A program made the position numbers and the translations under genes. A stretch of DNA of 43,284 nucleotides, from positions 1 through 43,284 of the forward strand of contig CALGDE010000113.1 in assembly GCA_937883785.1 (NCBI GenBank), read 5' to 3'. Source of the stretch: an uncultured cyanobacterium (GTDB lineage Bacteria; Cyanobacteriota; Cyanobacteriia; CACIAM-69d). Positions 7,603-15,512 of the stretch are shown piece after piece (the first letter of the stretch is position 1; the number at the start of each line of letters is the position of its first letter). The notes beneath the pieces are model-generated. The model did not search any database, was not told the DNA's origin, and saw nothing but the letters and a program-made list of their open reading frames with translations.

Positions 7603-9852
7603 TTACTGACCCACTGCCCCTGCAATTAAGGCTTGGGTTTCTGCGTCGTAAAGGCTCACATAATTCCAATAGTTTCCTAGAACAGCTTTTACGTAGTTTC
7701 TCGTTTCTGGAAAGGGAATTTTCTCCACAAATTCATCTAGATCTTGAGGATTAAATCGCTTAATCCACTTGGCGATATTGCCTGGTCCGGCGTTGTAGCT
7801 GGCGATCGCATACATCGAGTTACCGTCATATTCCTGATGGGTATAGTCCAAAAACCAGGTACCCAGCGCTAAATTATCCGTGGGATTTCGCAGATCAAAT
7901 TTGCCTAGCCCAATTTCTTTAGCACCCCAATCGCCAGTGGTAGGCAGCACCTGCATCAGCCCCAGCGCCCCAGCAACGGACTCAATATCTTTTTCGAAGC
8001 GCGATTCCTGCCGGATTAAGCCCGTCACCAACATGGGGTGAAAATTACGGTTCTGGGCTGCCACCGTGATTTCCTTCGCGTAGGGGAAGGGGTATAGAGC
8101 GTACCAGTAAGCATCTGTTTGGCTGAGTTGTTTATAGTCGGCTTTCTCTTCCGGCAAATCGCGCCAGGCAAGGTTGGAAATCAAAAAGATGCCGTTGAGA
8201 TAATCACCGATCTTGACCCGCATGGTGCCATCCACAAACTGTTCCGCAATGCTGGGCGATCGCTGATTTCGACGAGCCTTCCATTCTTCCCACGCCGCCT
8301 GATCCTGGTGTAGCTGATACAGCTCCTGAAGCACTGGATCATCGATGGGCAGGGGCGATCGCACTTGGGGAATTTGCGTTTTAGGGCGCAATTGTCGCAC
8401 GGTGGAAAAGTCGCCCACTGGCAACCCAAGCTGACTGGCAGAGCGCCAGGCGTAATAGGACTCAGGATAATTTTTTAGCACTAGCTGATAAGCCTGCCTT
8501 GCCCCGTCCAAATTATTGGTTTTGTCCAACCATTTTCCTAACCAAAAACCAGCGCGGGGGGCAAGTTCACTGGTAGGTGCTTGGGAGACCAAAGCCTGCA
8601 CCTGCCGGATAGCGCTGGACAGTTGATTATTTTGGGCAGCGCTCCAGGCGGTTTTCCACCGTAGTGTGGCTGCAGCTTCACTGTCCCAACTGTCTTGCAA
8701 CAATTTCTGCCGCAGTTGGGCGGCGGTTTGGGGGCTACCTAAGTCGTCAAAAGCATCAGCTTGTAAAGCCGTTGCTTCACCGGATAAATGGGGAAATTGC
8801 TGAATGGTTTGGGTTAAAAAATTGATGCGATCGCGGGAGGGCAGCAAGCTGGCTAACTTGATGCGAGCCTCTCCCGTTTCCGGTGCATCGGGGAATGTTT
8901 GGATAGCTTTTCGATAGGCTGCGATCGCCTCATCCCGCTTCTTTCCTAGCTGCAATCCCCGCCCGGCGCGATAAGCATTTTGTGGAGTCGACGTGGCTTT
9001 GCGGTAGGCTTCCCCCGCCTGACGATATTGGAATTTTCGCCAGTAAATTAACCCAATGGCTTCCCAATCTTCCGACGTTAGGCGATCGCCATGGCGCTTC
9101 TCTAGCTGCACTAAATAGGTGCCAATATTTGGATCGTCGGGGGCATAGTTAACCAGATGGCTCAGCAGTGCTGGGTTATCAGGATTAGCTTGGAGTCGCT
9201 CTTTGACAACGGCAATGGTTTTGGGATGCTGCTTAAGGTATGACTTGGCGTCGAGTTCTGTGGACGAGCCCTCTGGTTCTTCTCCCTCTGAAGGCACGAT
9301 TATTGCATCCCAAAAATCAGAGTTTTCCTGCCTTAAAGCGTAATTGGCTTCGATTTTAATTAGGGAGTCGTCGCCTTTTTCTGCCAGTAGCGATCGCCAC
9401 TGTTGTCCAACGGTGGAATCCCCAGACATTTCCGATGCCTGAAGGCGTAAAACCGCAATATGGTTCGCCAAAACACCATATTCATTATCTAAATTTTCCA
9501 ACCATTTCAAGGCATCGGTGGGGCGATTTTGGGCAATCGCGTCCACTGCCAATAGGTAGCGAGCTCGATTCTTTGTTATGCCGTCGCTAGTGTTAGCAAG
9601 GTCAGTTAGGGCTTGGGTTCTTTGCTCAGGGGGCTGCTTTAGGAGCGGGGCTAAAGCGCCATTTTCGGCGATCGCTGTTGGTTCTGCCTTGGGGCTTGTG
9701 GGGGCGTTGTTATCAAAGGAAAAAATGCTTTGTCCAGTTTGGATATTTTGAATAATATCCCGTCCCAATGGCGACATCGCGAATATACCACCGCCCACTA
9801 AGGCTAGGCAGCCGATGCCAATAATTGAAAGCTGTGCGCTGTTCTTTCCCAC
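7603..9852 (-). CDS. slt: Soluble lytic murein transglycosylase (Slt70-like)
   Basis: Cleaves the glycan strands of peptidoglycan to 1,6-anhydro ends. The 749-residue protein begins with a membrane anchor or signal segment (about residues 8-28), continues with a long alpha-helical superhelix of TPR-like repeats (YRKATSTPQNAYRAGRG, YRKAIQTFPDAPETG, YQLVLKNYPESYYAW) and ends with a lysozyme-like SLT domain. Catalytic Glu616 is in GLIRQESRF, followed by GALGLMQVLP, and YAIASYNAGPGN supplies the other conserved motif. The start codon is GTG at 9852, with no better ATG before the hydrophobic segment. Size is slightly above E. coli Slt70. Confidence 0.93.
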   Translation of the reverse strand: MGKNSAQLSIIGIGCLALVGGGIFAMSPLGRDIIQNIQTGQSIFSFDNNAPTSPKAEPTAIAENGALAPLLKQPPEQRTQALTDLANTSDGITKNRARYLLAVDAIAQNRPTDALKWLENLDNEYGVLANHIAVLRLQASEMSGDSTVGQQWRSLLAEKGDDSLIKIEANYALRQENSDFWDAIIVPSEGEEPEGSSTELDAKSYLKQHPKTIAVVKERLQANPDNPALLSHLVNYAPDDPNIGTYLVQLEKRHGDRLTSEDWEAIGLIYWRKFQYRQAGEAYRKATSTPQNAYRAGRGLQLGKKRDEAIAAYRKAIQTFPDAPETGEARIKLASLLPSRDRINFLTQTIQQFPHLSGEATALQADAFDDLGSPQTAAQLRQKLLQDSWDSEAAATLRWKTAWSAAQNNQLSSAIRQVQALVSQAPTSELAPRAGFWLGKWLDKTNNLDGARQAYQLVLKNYPESYYAWRSASQLGLPVGDFSTVRQLRPKTQIPQVRSPLPIDDPVLQELYQLHQDQAAWEEWKARRNQRSPSIAEQFVDGTMRVKIGDYLNGIFLISNLAWRDLPEEKADYKQLSQTDAYWYALYPFPYAKEITVAAQNRNFHPMLVTGLIRQESRFEKDIESVAGALGLMQVLPTTGDWGAKEIGLGKFDLRNPTDNLALGTWFLDYTHQEYDGNSMYAIASYNAGPGNIAKWIKRFNPQDLDEFVEKIPFPETRNYVKAVLGNYWNYVSLYDAETQALIAGAVGQ

Positions 9853-9910
9853 CGTTTTTTGTACTTAATAAACTATATAAATTGCTGATTGAACGATTGG
9901 TTTATGGTCA

Positions 9911-9944
9911 GTTCGATAAAAAAACAGGACAATTTTGAGCCACG
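9911..9944 (+). repeat. Dispersed repeat of about 33 bp, copy 1
   Basis: Begins GTTCGATAAAAAAACAGG and ends TTTTGAGCCACG. An inverted copy lies at 20765-20797 with one substitution and a one-base length difference in the A run. Both copies are intergenic; this one lies between slt and cobO. Not a gene end or tRNA; nature unknown. Confidence 0.75.
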
Positions 9945-9991
9945 CAAGAAAGCTAAATCCGCCCATTTAAACGTCAACCATAAGCCATTTT

Positions 9992-10603
9992 CTAAAATTC
10001 AATTCCTTTCTGTGCTGGAACGCCCTGCTGAATGGGATGCTTAATTTTTTTCATTTCTGTTACCAAGTCAGCAGCCTCAATAAGCTGTTGAGGTGCGTAT
10101 CGTCCTGTACTCGCCACATGACAGTGGTTAGGACGATTTTGGATGTCTGCTAGAACGGTCTTCAAGTCTAACTGCTCATTTTTTAAAGCAATATGCAGCT
10201 CGTCTAAGACTACTAAATTAATATCGCCATCTTGAATATAGTCTTTGGCAATTTCCCAGGCAGCGATCGCCATTTTCCGATCTTCCTCAGGATTCTGAGT
10301 TTCCCAAGTAAATCCTCCACCAAGGGTATGGATTTTCACCGGCATTCCCAAGGATTTCAGCTTAGTTAGCATCAGGCGATCGCCATCGGGATACGCCTCA
10401 GAATTTTTGACAAATTGCACCACGGCAACCTTGAGATCATGGGCTAGGTGTCGATAAACCAGATTCATTGCCCCGCTGGTTTTTCCTTTTCCCGTTCCGG
10501 TGAAAACGACGTACAGTCCCTTCTCATTACCAGCGCGATCACGATGAGATTTGTCCTTGATTTCTTTGATTTTCTTGAGACGTAGCTGAGCTGCCTCGCC
10601 CAT
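9992..10603 (-). CDS. cobO: Cob(I)alamin adenosyltransferase (CobO/BtuR type)
   Basis: Transfers the adenosyl group of ATP to cob(I)alamin or its cobyrinate precursor, making coenzyme B12. The P-loop GTGKGKT is at residues 36-42, followed by KVAVVQFVKN, the TWETQNPEEDR motif and VVLDELHIAL, all diagnostic of the CobO/BtuR family. Length 203 aa is typical. The N-terminal 25 residues are lysine-rich. No other cobalamin gene is in the window. The neighbouring membrane protein gene lies 29 bp upstream on the same strand, so they may form one transcript. Confidence 0.93.
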   Translation of the reverse strand: MGEAAQLRLKKIKEIKDKSHRDRAGNEKGLYVVFTGTGKGKTSGAMNLVYRHLAHDLKVAVVQFVKNSEAYPDGDRLMLTKLKSLGMPVKIHTLGGGFTWETQNPEEDRKMAIAAWEIAKDYIQDGDINLVVLDELHIALKNEQLDLKTVLADIQNRPNHCHVASTGRYAPQQLIEAADLVTEMKKIKHPIQQGVPAQKGIEF

Positions 10604-10632
10604 AAAAACCTCTTGATTGGTTACTTTTAAAA

Positions 10633-11340
10633 TTATTTCTCAGCGCTTTCAACTGTTTTTTGAAATAAGGATGGACGCAGTAGTAAATAGGTTAAAGGTC
10701 CGAATAAGGGAATGCAGGTGATCGCTGTCCACAGGGACGAATTTTCACCGCCCCGTCGCGTTACGTCGTCGGCAACCAGGGTGGGAAAAAGCACCGATAA
10801 AGCGCAGAAATCTAAGCTCATCACGTGCACAAATTTGCTGCTTTGCCACTGGGTTACAAAGTCTGCCCAGTCCCCCTGGGTAATACCGTAAAACACTAGG
10901 GCTCCAGCACCAGCAAATAGCGCCAGGGCAAGCCATCGAGAGTCCCAGAATTTTAGCGTCCACAGTCGCTCTTCAGAAAAATCCTGCGTTGCTTCGCCCT
11001 CTAGGGACTTACGCAGCCCTAAGTATGGCAGCACGGCAAAGGCTCCCACACCAAAGGATCCTGCCAAAAATGGCCAGGCTTTCGGCGATCGCCCATGTCC
11101 ATCTGCCAGCAACACACAGCCGTAAATCATGGGCCAAATGCCCATAAGGTTAAACACCGCCACTAGCAGTGGGTTCAGCTCCGCCGTTTGCCCACTCGAC
11201 AGCCTAAGAATTACGTCCAGGGTTTCAGGATCATCGGGAGGGGCAAGTATCGCAGCGTAAGCGATAAATCCCAACCACAGGGTACCGAAGATTAGCAATG
11301 ACTGACTTACTGGCAGACTGAAACGCTCGGTTTTTGACAT
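10633..11340 (-). CDS. Conserved cyanobacterial/plastid-type membrane protein
   Basis: A 235-residue protein with about six membrane segments, including LLIFGTLWLGFIAYAAIL, PLLVAVFNLMGIWPMIYGCVLL, WLALALFAGAGALVFYG and WTAITCIPLFGPLTYLLLRP. It resembles membrane proteins I recall from cyanobacteria and plant chloroplasts without assigned function, possibly related to DUF2834 at the C-terminal half; this is not verified. Start ATG at 11340. It is preceded by a repeat- and hairpin-bearing spacer after hrcA. Confidence 0.6.
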   Translation of the reverse strand: MSKTERFSLPVSQSLLIFGTLWLGFIAYAAILAPPDDPETLDVILRLSSGQTAELNPLLVAVFNLMGIWPMIYGCVLLADGHGRSPKAWPFLAGSFGVGAFAVLPYLGLRKSLEGEATQDFSEERLWTLKFWDSRWLALALFAGAGALVFYGITQGDWADFVTQWQSSKFVHVMSLDFCALSVLFPTLVADDVTRRGGENSSLWTAITCIPLFGPLTYLLLRPSLFQKTVESAEK

Positions 11341-11394
11341 TTTAGGTTTTTAGTTGACTGAAAGTTTAGGTTGTTGGGCTCCTGAGAGCTTAAG

Positions 11395-11420
11395 TTGTTG
11401 AGATTGTGAAATCTCAACAA
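11395..11420. repeat. Perfect 11-bp stem hairpin between hrcA and the membrane protein gene
   Basis: TTGTTGAGATT, loop GTGA, AATCTCAACAA. No T-run follows on either strand, so it is unlikely to be an intrinsic terminator. As RNA the plus strand would carry a GNRA-type tetraloop; the transcribed (minus) strand carries UCAC. Could be an mRNA processing or stability hairpin. Confidence 0.6.
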
Positions 11421-11481
11421 GTCAGAGTCTTGGAAGCTTAAATGCTCGGGATGTTGTCGTTCTGAATTGTTGGCTTCTTGT

Positions 11482-12609
11482 TTAGTTGGCAATCTGATCG
11501 GAGAGGTATTCAGCGGTGGATCCAACCAAGGCGATCGCGGTGTCATAGTCCATGCGGGTAGGACCTAAAAGCCCTACGCTGCCCCAGTGGCTAGCCATAT
11601 CGCCATACTGGGAGGAAATCAGTGAGTAATTTTGAATGGGCTCCCAGGGGTTTTCGGAGCCGATGCGCACGGTAACCTGATGCTGCCGTTCTGTCAGAGC
11701 GGGGGTGCTGTAAATCAAGGCGCTAAGGTGATCCTGTTCTTCTTCTAGCAAGTGAAGCAAGGTTTGCACCTGTTCCAATTCGGTAAATTCCGGCTGGCGC
11801 AACACTGCCGAGACGCCGCCAATCATAATCCTTCCCTTCGGAGCGGGTAGGGCTTGGTTACTTAACTCTTGAAGCAGCATTTGTAAAAAGTCGCCGTACT
11901 GCTCAAACTGTCGTCCCAGCTCCTGCCAGTCCAGATCCGAGAGATCTCCCAGGGGACGATCCCGCATTTGACAAGTTAGGAAGTTAGATAACAATGTCAA
12001 TTCTTGCCCCAAGGTTTCCGGGTCAAGACTTTCCCAAGGTGGGCGTTCAATAGCTGCGGCGGGGGAAGTTTCGGTGGGTGCGGACAGGTTCACCAGCATC
12101 GAGTGGCTTTCGTAGGTGTGGGTCACCAGCAAAGCCATAATTTTGCCCGGCTCCATGGGCAACAGGCGAATTTGATGCACTTTGCCGATGGAGGCTTGGG
12201 GCACCGTCACTAGGGCAATACAGCCGCTTAACTCCGCCAGGATTTGGGCAGCCCCTTTGAGCAAAATATCCAGATGGGTAGTGCCGTAGGCGGCGCCGGA
12301 ATGAATGCTTAGGCGATCGCTCAATAATCGTTCTGCAGCGATCGCTCCTTGGTCGGCGGGACTTAAATAGCGGTCCACATAAACCCGATAGCCAGAATCA
12401 GACGGAATACGCCCGGCGGAGGTGTGAGGCTGGTACAGAAGCCCCACCTTCTCCAAACGACCCATGGTGTTGCGCACCGTGGCAGGGCTGGCATCGATAT
12501 CGTATTCGCGCACTAGCACTTTGGACCCTACGGGCTCAGCCGTTGCAACGTAGTGGCGCACAATTGCCTGCAATATGGATGCCTGTCTTGGGGAGAGATT
12601 AAGGTCCAT
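11482..12609 (-). CDS. hrcA: Heat-inducible transcription repressor HrcA
   Basis: Represses heat-shock genes by binding CIRCE operators. The N-terminal winged helix is clear: SPRQASILQAIVRHYVATAEPVGSK, then SPATVRNTMGRLEKVGLLYQPHTSAGRIPSD (residues 6-68). The GAF-like dimerisation core follows, with GRIMIGG near residue 260 and VRIGSENPWEPIQNYSLISSQYG near 315. Length 375 aa fits. I found no CIRCE element (TTAGCACTC-N9-GAGTGCTAA) in the 350 bp upstream, and no grpE/dnaK nearby, so autoregulation is not supported here. Start ATG at 12609. Confidence 0.95.
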   Translation of the reverse strand: MDLNLSPRQASILQAIVRHYVATAEPVGSKVLVREYDIDASPATVRNTMGRLEKVGLLYQPHTSAGRIPSDSGYRVYVDRYLSPADQGAIAAERLLSDRLSIHSGAAYGTTHLDILLKGAAQILAELSGCIALVTVPQASIGKVHQIRLLPMEPGKIMALLVTHTYESHSMLVNLSAPTETSPAAAIERPPWESLDPETLGQELTLLSNFLTCQMRDRPLGDLSDLDWQELGRQFEQYGDFLQMLLQELSNQALPAPKGRIMIGGVSAVLRQPEFTELEQVQTLLHLLEEEQDHLSALIYSTPALTERQHQVTVRIGSENPWEPIQNYSLISSQYGDMASHWGSVGLLGPTRMDYDTAIALVGSTAEYLSDQIAN

Positions 12610-12958
12610 AAAGATTTCTTTAGGCGGTTTTCTCGGAATTCTTAACGGTAACGCTGTTGTTATTAAAGCAGTTAAAAGTAAATTCTAATGTCCACTGAAC
12701 ACTGACAGAACGTAACCCCTTCTGGAGGACTGTGGCACAATAAAAAGACCTAAAGTTGGCTAATCAACCAGTGAGTACATGGTGCCTTAGCGCAATGTTT
12801 ATGTGCAGCGTGTGCGTAGCAGACAGATGCAGCAAATAGGTAAAGGAAGTATATACAACGATAAATACGGCAAATAAAAAACCTTGATTTTATTGGGTGC
12901 CGTAATAGCTTTTTTCTTAGTTTAGTTTTTTTCAATTAAGTTTGACCTTGATTCTGCT
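12610..12958. other. Divergent intergenic region, possible small RNA
   Basis: No credible protein gene. It should hold the hrcA promoter (minus) and the promoter of the TPR gene (plus). A terminator-like hairpin at 12866-12915 on the plus strand means that something may be transcribed from the left part of this interval and stopped before the TPR gene. Confidence 0.45.
12866..12915 (+). terminator. Intrinsic-terminator-like hairpin upstream of the TPR gene
   Basis: Outer stem TACGGCA (12866-12872) with TGCCGTA (12898-12904); inner stem AATAAAA (12873-12879) with TTTTATT (12888-12894), a GGG bulge between. Six Ts follow at 12910-12915. Its position 44 bp before the TPR start and after a divergent promoter region fits either an sRNA terminator or a leader attenuator. 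Confidence 0.55.
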
Positions 12959-13429
12959 ATGAGTGACGCTTCCCTCCAGGATTTAATTAAGGACCTAAAG
13001 AGTTCCGACGAGGGAACTCGCGATCGCGCCACCCAAGAGCTATGGCACCGCTGGTTTACCCAGAAGGGGGCTCAAGGATTGACGAAATTGCAGGAGGCGC
13101 AGGATTTTGTGGACGTGGGACACTACCTCAAAGCTGAGCAAAGTTTAACGGCGCTTATTGAGGCTCAACCGGATTTTGCAGAGGCGTGGAATCGTCGAGC
13201 AGTACTGCAATACACTCGTCGTTACTATCGCAAGGCTTTGGCAGACTGTCAGCAAGTGGTGGCGATGGTGCCGTTTCATTTTGGTGCTCTCCACGGGATG
13301 GGTCTATGCCACGCGGCCCTGGGTGAGTATCGCGAGGCGATCGCCGCTTTCCGTCGAGCTTTAGAAGTGCAGCCCCACGCTCTGGTTAATCAACGCTTAA
13401 TTTTGGAATGCACCGCTCGCCTCAGTTAG
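12959..13429 (+). CDS. Tetratricopeptide repeat protein
   Basis: A 156-residue soluble protein. After a helical N-terminal part come about three TPR units: residues 45-78 (GHYLKAEQSLTALIEAQPDFAE), 79-112 (AVLQYTRRYYRKALADCQQVV) and 113-146 (LCHAALGEYREAIAAFRRALE). TPRs mediate protein contacts; partner unknown. Cyanobacterial and plastid proteins of this size and layout are common. Start ATG at 12959. The stop lies in an 8-bp direct repeat (CAGTTAGT, CAGTTAGG at 13423-13438). Convergent with moaD, 77 bp apart. Confidence 0.8.
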   Translation: MSDASLQDLIKDLKSSDEGTRDRATQELWHRWFTQKGAQGLTKLQEAQDFVDVGHYLKAEQSLTALIEAQPDFAEAWNRRAVLQYTRRYYRKALADCQQVVAMVPFHFGALHGMGLCHAALGEYREAIAAFRRALEVQPHALVNQRLILECTARLS

Positions 13430-13495
13430 TCAGTTAGGACGCAATATGGCGTAAATAAGACGCAAATAAAGCACAGGCAAGCATTGCAGGCAGCC

Positions 13496-13511
13496 CACTT
13501 AATCACTTAAC
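13496..13511. repeat. 8-bp tandem repeat spanning the moaD stop codon
   Basis: CACTTAAT (13496-13503) and CACTTAAC (13504-13511); the moaD stop (TAA on the minus strand, 13509-13507) is inside the second unit. Short, so individually weak, but it follows the pattern seen at other gene ends. Confidence 0.55.
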
Positions 13512-13767
13512 CGCCACTAACAGGGGGAATGGCCACCAATTCATCGCCCGGCTGTAGCACGGTTTCCGGCGGCACAAATTGAAGGTTGACCCCAAAGCGA
13601 GTGAGCGATCGCCACCGTTCCAGCTCCGGTTTTTCCGCCAAGATCTGATCAAATATATCTCCCACTGTTGTGCCCGCCGCCACGGTTCGCTCCAGTTCTG
13701 GCACGTCGTAGGCTTCCTGGAATGCGGCGAATAATTTAACGGTGATGGTAATTGTCGGATCGCCCAT
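13507..13767 (-). CDS. moaD: Molybdopterin synthase sulfur carrier subunit MoaD (MoaD/ThiS fold)
   Basis: Ubiquitin-like sulfur carrier used in molybdopterin synthesis. Shows the beta-grasp start TITITVKLFAAFQEAYD and ends in the required diglycine (PPVSGG); the 86-residue length (from ATG 13767) is typical. A GTG at 13782 would add five residues. MoaE and MoeB are not in the window. ThiS is the main alternative, but the LFAAFQE-type start and the VAIPPVSGG tail favour MoaD. Confidence 0.85.
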   Translation of the reverse strand: MGDPTITITVKLFAAFQEAYDVPELERTVAAGTTVGDIFDQILAEKPELERWRSLTRFGVNLQFVPPETVLQPGDELVAIPPVSGG

Positions 13768-13840
13768 TTTCTGATAATTCACTCCATATATTTATTGCCT
13801 ATATTTATCCCCTAGAGCACAGACGCCTTGGGGGAAATAT

Positions 13841-13967
13841 CTAGGAGCTGTCATCATTTGAACGTCAAAGCCTTTAGCGGCGAAGATTGCATTCCCTAGA
13901 CTGTCTGCTTTACTAGGCACTGCCCACTGTGTAAGCTTCTGGGGGGTTAATTGATGACACGCCCTAG
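13841..13967 (-). repeat. MITE-like element, copy A
   Basis: About 127 bp with imperfect inverted ends: left end CTAGGAGCTGTCATCATTTG, right end (minus strand) CTAGGGCGTGTCATCAATTA, each containing a flanking TA. On the minus strand it aligns end to end with copy B (15706-15837): shared blocks include GCGTGYCATCAATTRA, TTACRCAGTGG, GGCTTTGA and ATGATGACAGC. Its right end encodes the last residues and the stop codon of the cyclo-ligase gene. Confidence 0.75.
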
Positions 13968-14591
13968 CCACTGCTGCTCTGTACAAATAGCATCTAGAGG
14001 GCAATCCCATGGATCGTGGGGCAGGCGATCTACCAATAGAGAATCAAAAGTAATGCCCACTTTAGGAATGGAACGCCATTGGGCTTGGTCGAAGAGGCGA
14101 TCATAAAATCCTCCCCCATAGCCCAGGCGATATCCCAGGCGATCGCCCGCCACCATTGGCACCAAGATTAAATCCACCTGCTCCGGCCTTAAAACGTTCC
14201 ACCTCGAATCCGGCTCCTTCAAGCCATAGACACCATCCACCAAAGGCTGCGTCGGATCCCATTGATGCCAGCTCAGTCGAGTGGGTTTCCTATCAGACGG
14301 GCGCTCTTTAATGCAGCGTGGAAGTCCCCAAATTTTTGATTTAGCCCAAACTGGTTCATTCCACATCACTTTCAGATCGGGTTCCTGGCGGTGGCTTTGG
14401 TAAACCAATAGGGTTGTGGCTGTTTTTAGTTGGGGGTGGGAGCTTAATTGGCTTTTTAGGCGATCGCACAACTTCTGGCTTAAATGCTGCCACTGGTCCA
14501 CGGACAATTGACAACGCCAAGATAGAAACCGCCGCCGCAAATCCCGTTTTCTTTGCCCTACCTCCTTTTGTCCTGACTTTTTAGTACGCAC
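13947..14591 (-). CDS. 5-formyltetrahydrofolate cyclo-ligase
   Basis: Converts 5-formyl-THF to 5,10-methenyl-THF with ATP. The signature GYRLGYGGGFYDR is intact near the C-terminal third, the helical N-terminus (RRRFLSWRCQLSVDQWQHLSQ) is normal for the family, and the chain ends at a standard length (about 214 aa). The reading frame stays open to an ATG at 14813, but that would add 74 residues with no homology feel and would run through a 13-bp perfect hairpin (14653-14684); I therefore favour the GTG at 14591. The last codons (L-G-R-V-I-N-stop) lie in the end of MITE-like copy A, so the original C-terminus was probably replaced. Confidence 0.85.
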   Translation of the reverse strand: MRTKKSGQKEVGQRKRDLRRRFLSWRCQLSVDQWQHLSQKLCDRLKSQLSSHPQLKTATTLLVYQSHRQEPDLKVMWNEPVWAKSKIWGLPRCIKERPSDRKPTRLSWHQWDPTQPLVDGVYGLKEPDSRWNVLRPEQVDLILVPMVAGDRLGYRLGYGGGFYDRLFDQAQWRSIPKVGITFDSLLVDRLPHDPWDCPLDAICTEQQWLGRVIN

Positions 14592-14652
14592 CTTTGATTT
14601 TCGCCCCCAAACTTCTGCTCCAAGATCTCTTCTTTTACCTATTTCGCCCTTA

Positions 14653-14684
14653 AAACGCAAGATTATATTACTAATCTTGCGTTT
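14653..14684 (-). promoter_or_regulatory. Perfect 13-bp stem hairpin upstream of the cyclo-ligase start
   Basis: AAACGCAAGATTA (14653-14665), loop TATTAC, TAATCTTGCGTTT (14672-14684). It lies about 62-93 nt upstream of the chosen GTG start on the minus strand, so it is either in the leader or an operator. A weak T run follows on the minus strand (TTT), so attenuation is only possible. Confidence 0.5.
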
Positions 14685-14960
14685 ATTGATGACGTTTGAA
14701 TGGCGATCGCAATTTTGCGCTGTTACTTTTCTCTGCGATGGAACCGTTTGTAGACAATATTCATCTAGTAACCCATAAGCACTACCGTTTTTCGTCCATT
14801 TGGAACACCGCATCTTAGGGATAACTCTTTAAGATTGGCAAATGACCGGATCAAAGCATCTACTGAATGAAAATCTAGCTAGGGGGTGTCACCCCTCACT
14901 CAAACTTCCCAAATGCCATTTGTGCAATGGGGAAATCAAGGTTAATCTTCTGTGCCTCTT

Positions 14961-15082
14961 TTAGGAGCTGTTATCAATTAAACTCCAAACTCTCTAGTGA
15001 ATGGATTCGCATCTTTCGTTTTTACTCAACGAAGCGCGGTATTGCTACTTCACAATGCACAAGAATTGATGACGCATCATAG
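14961..15082 (-). repeat. MITE-like element, copy C (degenerate)
   Basis: Left end TTAGGAGCTGTTATCAATTA matches the left ends of copies A and B (16-17 of 20 by eye); right end AATTGATGACGCATCATAG resembles AATTGATGACACGCCCTAG of copy A. TA flanks both sides. The 122-bp length agrees with the other copies, but the interior is not clearly alignable. It lies in the gene-poor stretch between the cyclo-ligase and the small ORF at 15180; nothing else is recognisable between 14685 and 15179. Confidence 0.5.
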
Positions 15083-15179
15083 AGTGTTCAAATTCATCAG
15101 TTATGCTCCCTCAAACTCGCTCCTTAAGACTCTGTCCGCTGACACGGTTTAAATCCCTATTTGAATCAGGAGCAATAAT

Positions 15180-15512
15180 ATGGACCTACAAATTTGCGCG
15201 CCACCTCGTCCCACCTCACCAAGTGCACGAATAGGGCCTTTTGTCAGGCGCCCTTTAACCACCAGCAGCGTTTCCACTGCTTCCCCATCTGCCGAAGCTT
15301 CGTCAGTTAACCGATCTAACGACGCTTCGGTGCCATTGCAAACCCTATTAAAGCGAGTCTTCTCCACAGGCTTACTGTCAATAGAAGATGAGGGAAGGCT
15401 GCGTACTTTGATGGCTCAGCCTTACTGCAAACAAACTTTTCGACTTCTAGTTTCATTACAGTCCGCTGCCCAGTCAGGACATATCGTACAAATATCCCGC
15501 CAGTCATCATGA
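15180..15512 (+). CDS. Small protein resembling the C-terminal SD-led 68-aa protein of this window
   Basis: A 110-residue reading frame with a good ribosome site, AGGAG 7 nt before the ATG. The N-terminal half is proline/serine/threonine-rich. Residues about 58-105 (VFSTGLLSIEDEGRLRTL, then LVSLQSAAQSGHIVQI) align by eye with the protein at 42712-42918 (VWDSGKITEHERMELRSA, then IDRLVHAVKRGWLSLG): a G near the start, an LR motif, a leucine-rich helix and a final G-hydrophobic turn. This hints at a shared small helical family, function unknown. Against it: the Pro/Ser-rich half could be non-coding, and the neighbourhood is full of decayed repeats. No gene is visible from 15513 to 15881 apart from MITE-like copy B. 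Confidence 0.5.
   Translation: MDLQICAPPRPTSPSARIGPFVRRPLTTSSVSTASPSAEASSVNRSNDASVPLQTLLKRVFSTGLLSIEDEGRLRTLMAQPYCKQTFRLLVSLQSAAQSGHIVQISRQSS

Noticed and set aside
12610-12760. CIRCE operator for HrcA
   Set aside because: No TTAGCACTC-N9-GAGTGCTAA or near match was found in the region.
12750-12935. 61-aa minus-strand frame upstream of hrcA
   Set aside because: It runs antisense through the terminator-like hairpin and has unusual composition (Cys/His/Tyr-rich); a chance frame is more likely.
13792-14010. 72-aa minus-strand frame over MITE-like copy A
   Set aside because: It runs through the element and overlaps the cyclo-ligase gene in another frame. The peptide-level similarity to copy B (RACHQL, LTQW) is explained by DNA homology of the repeats.
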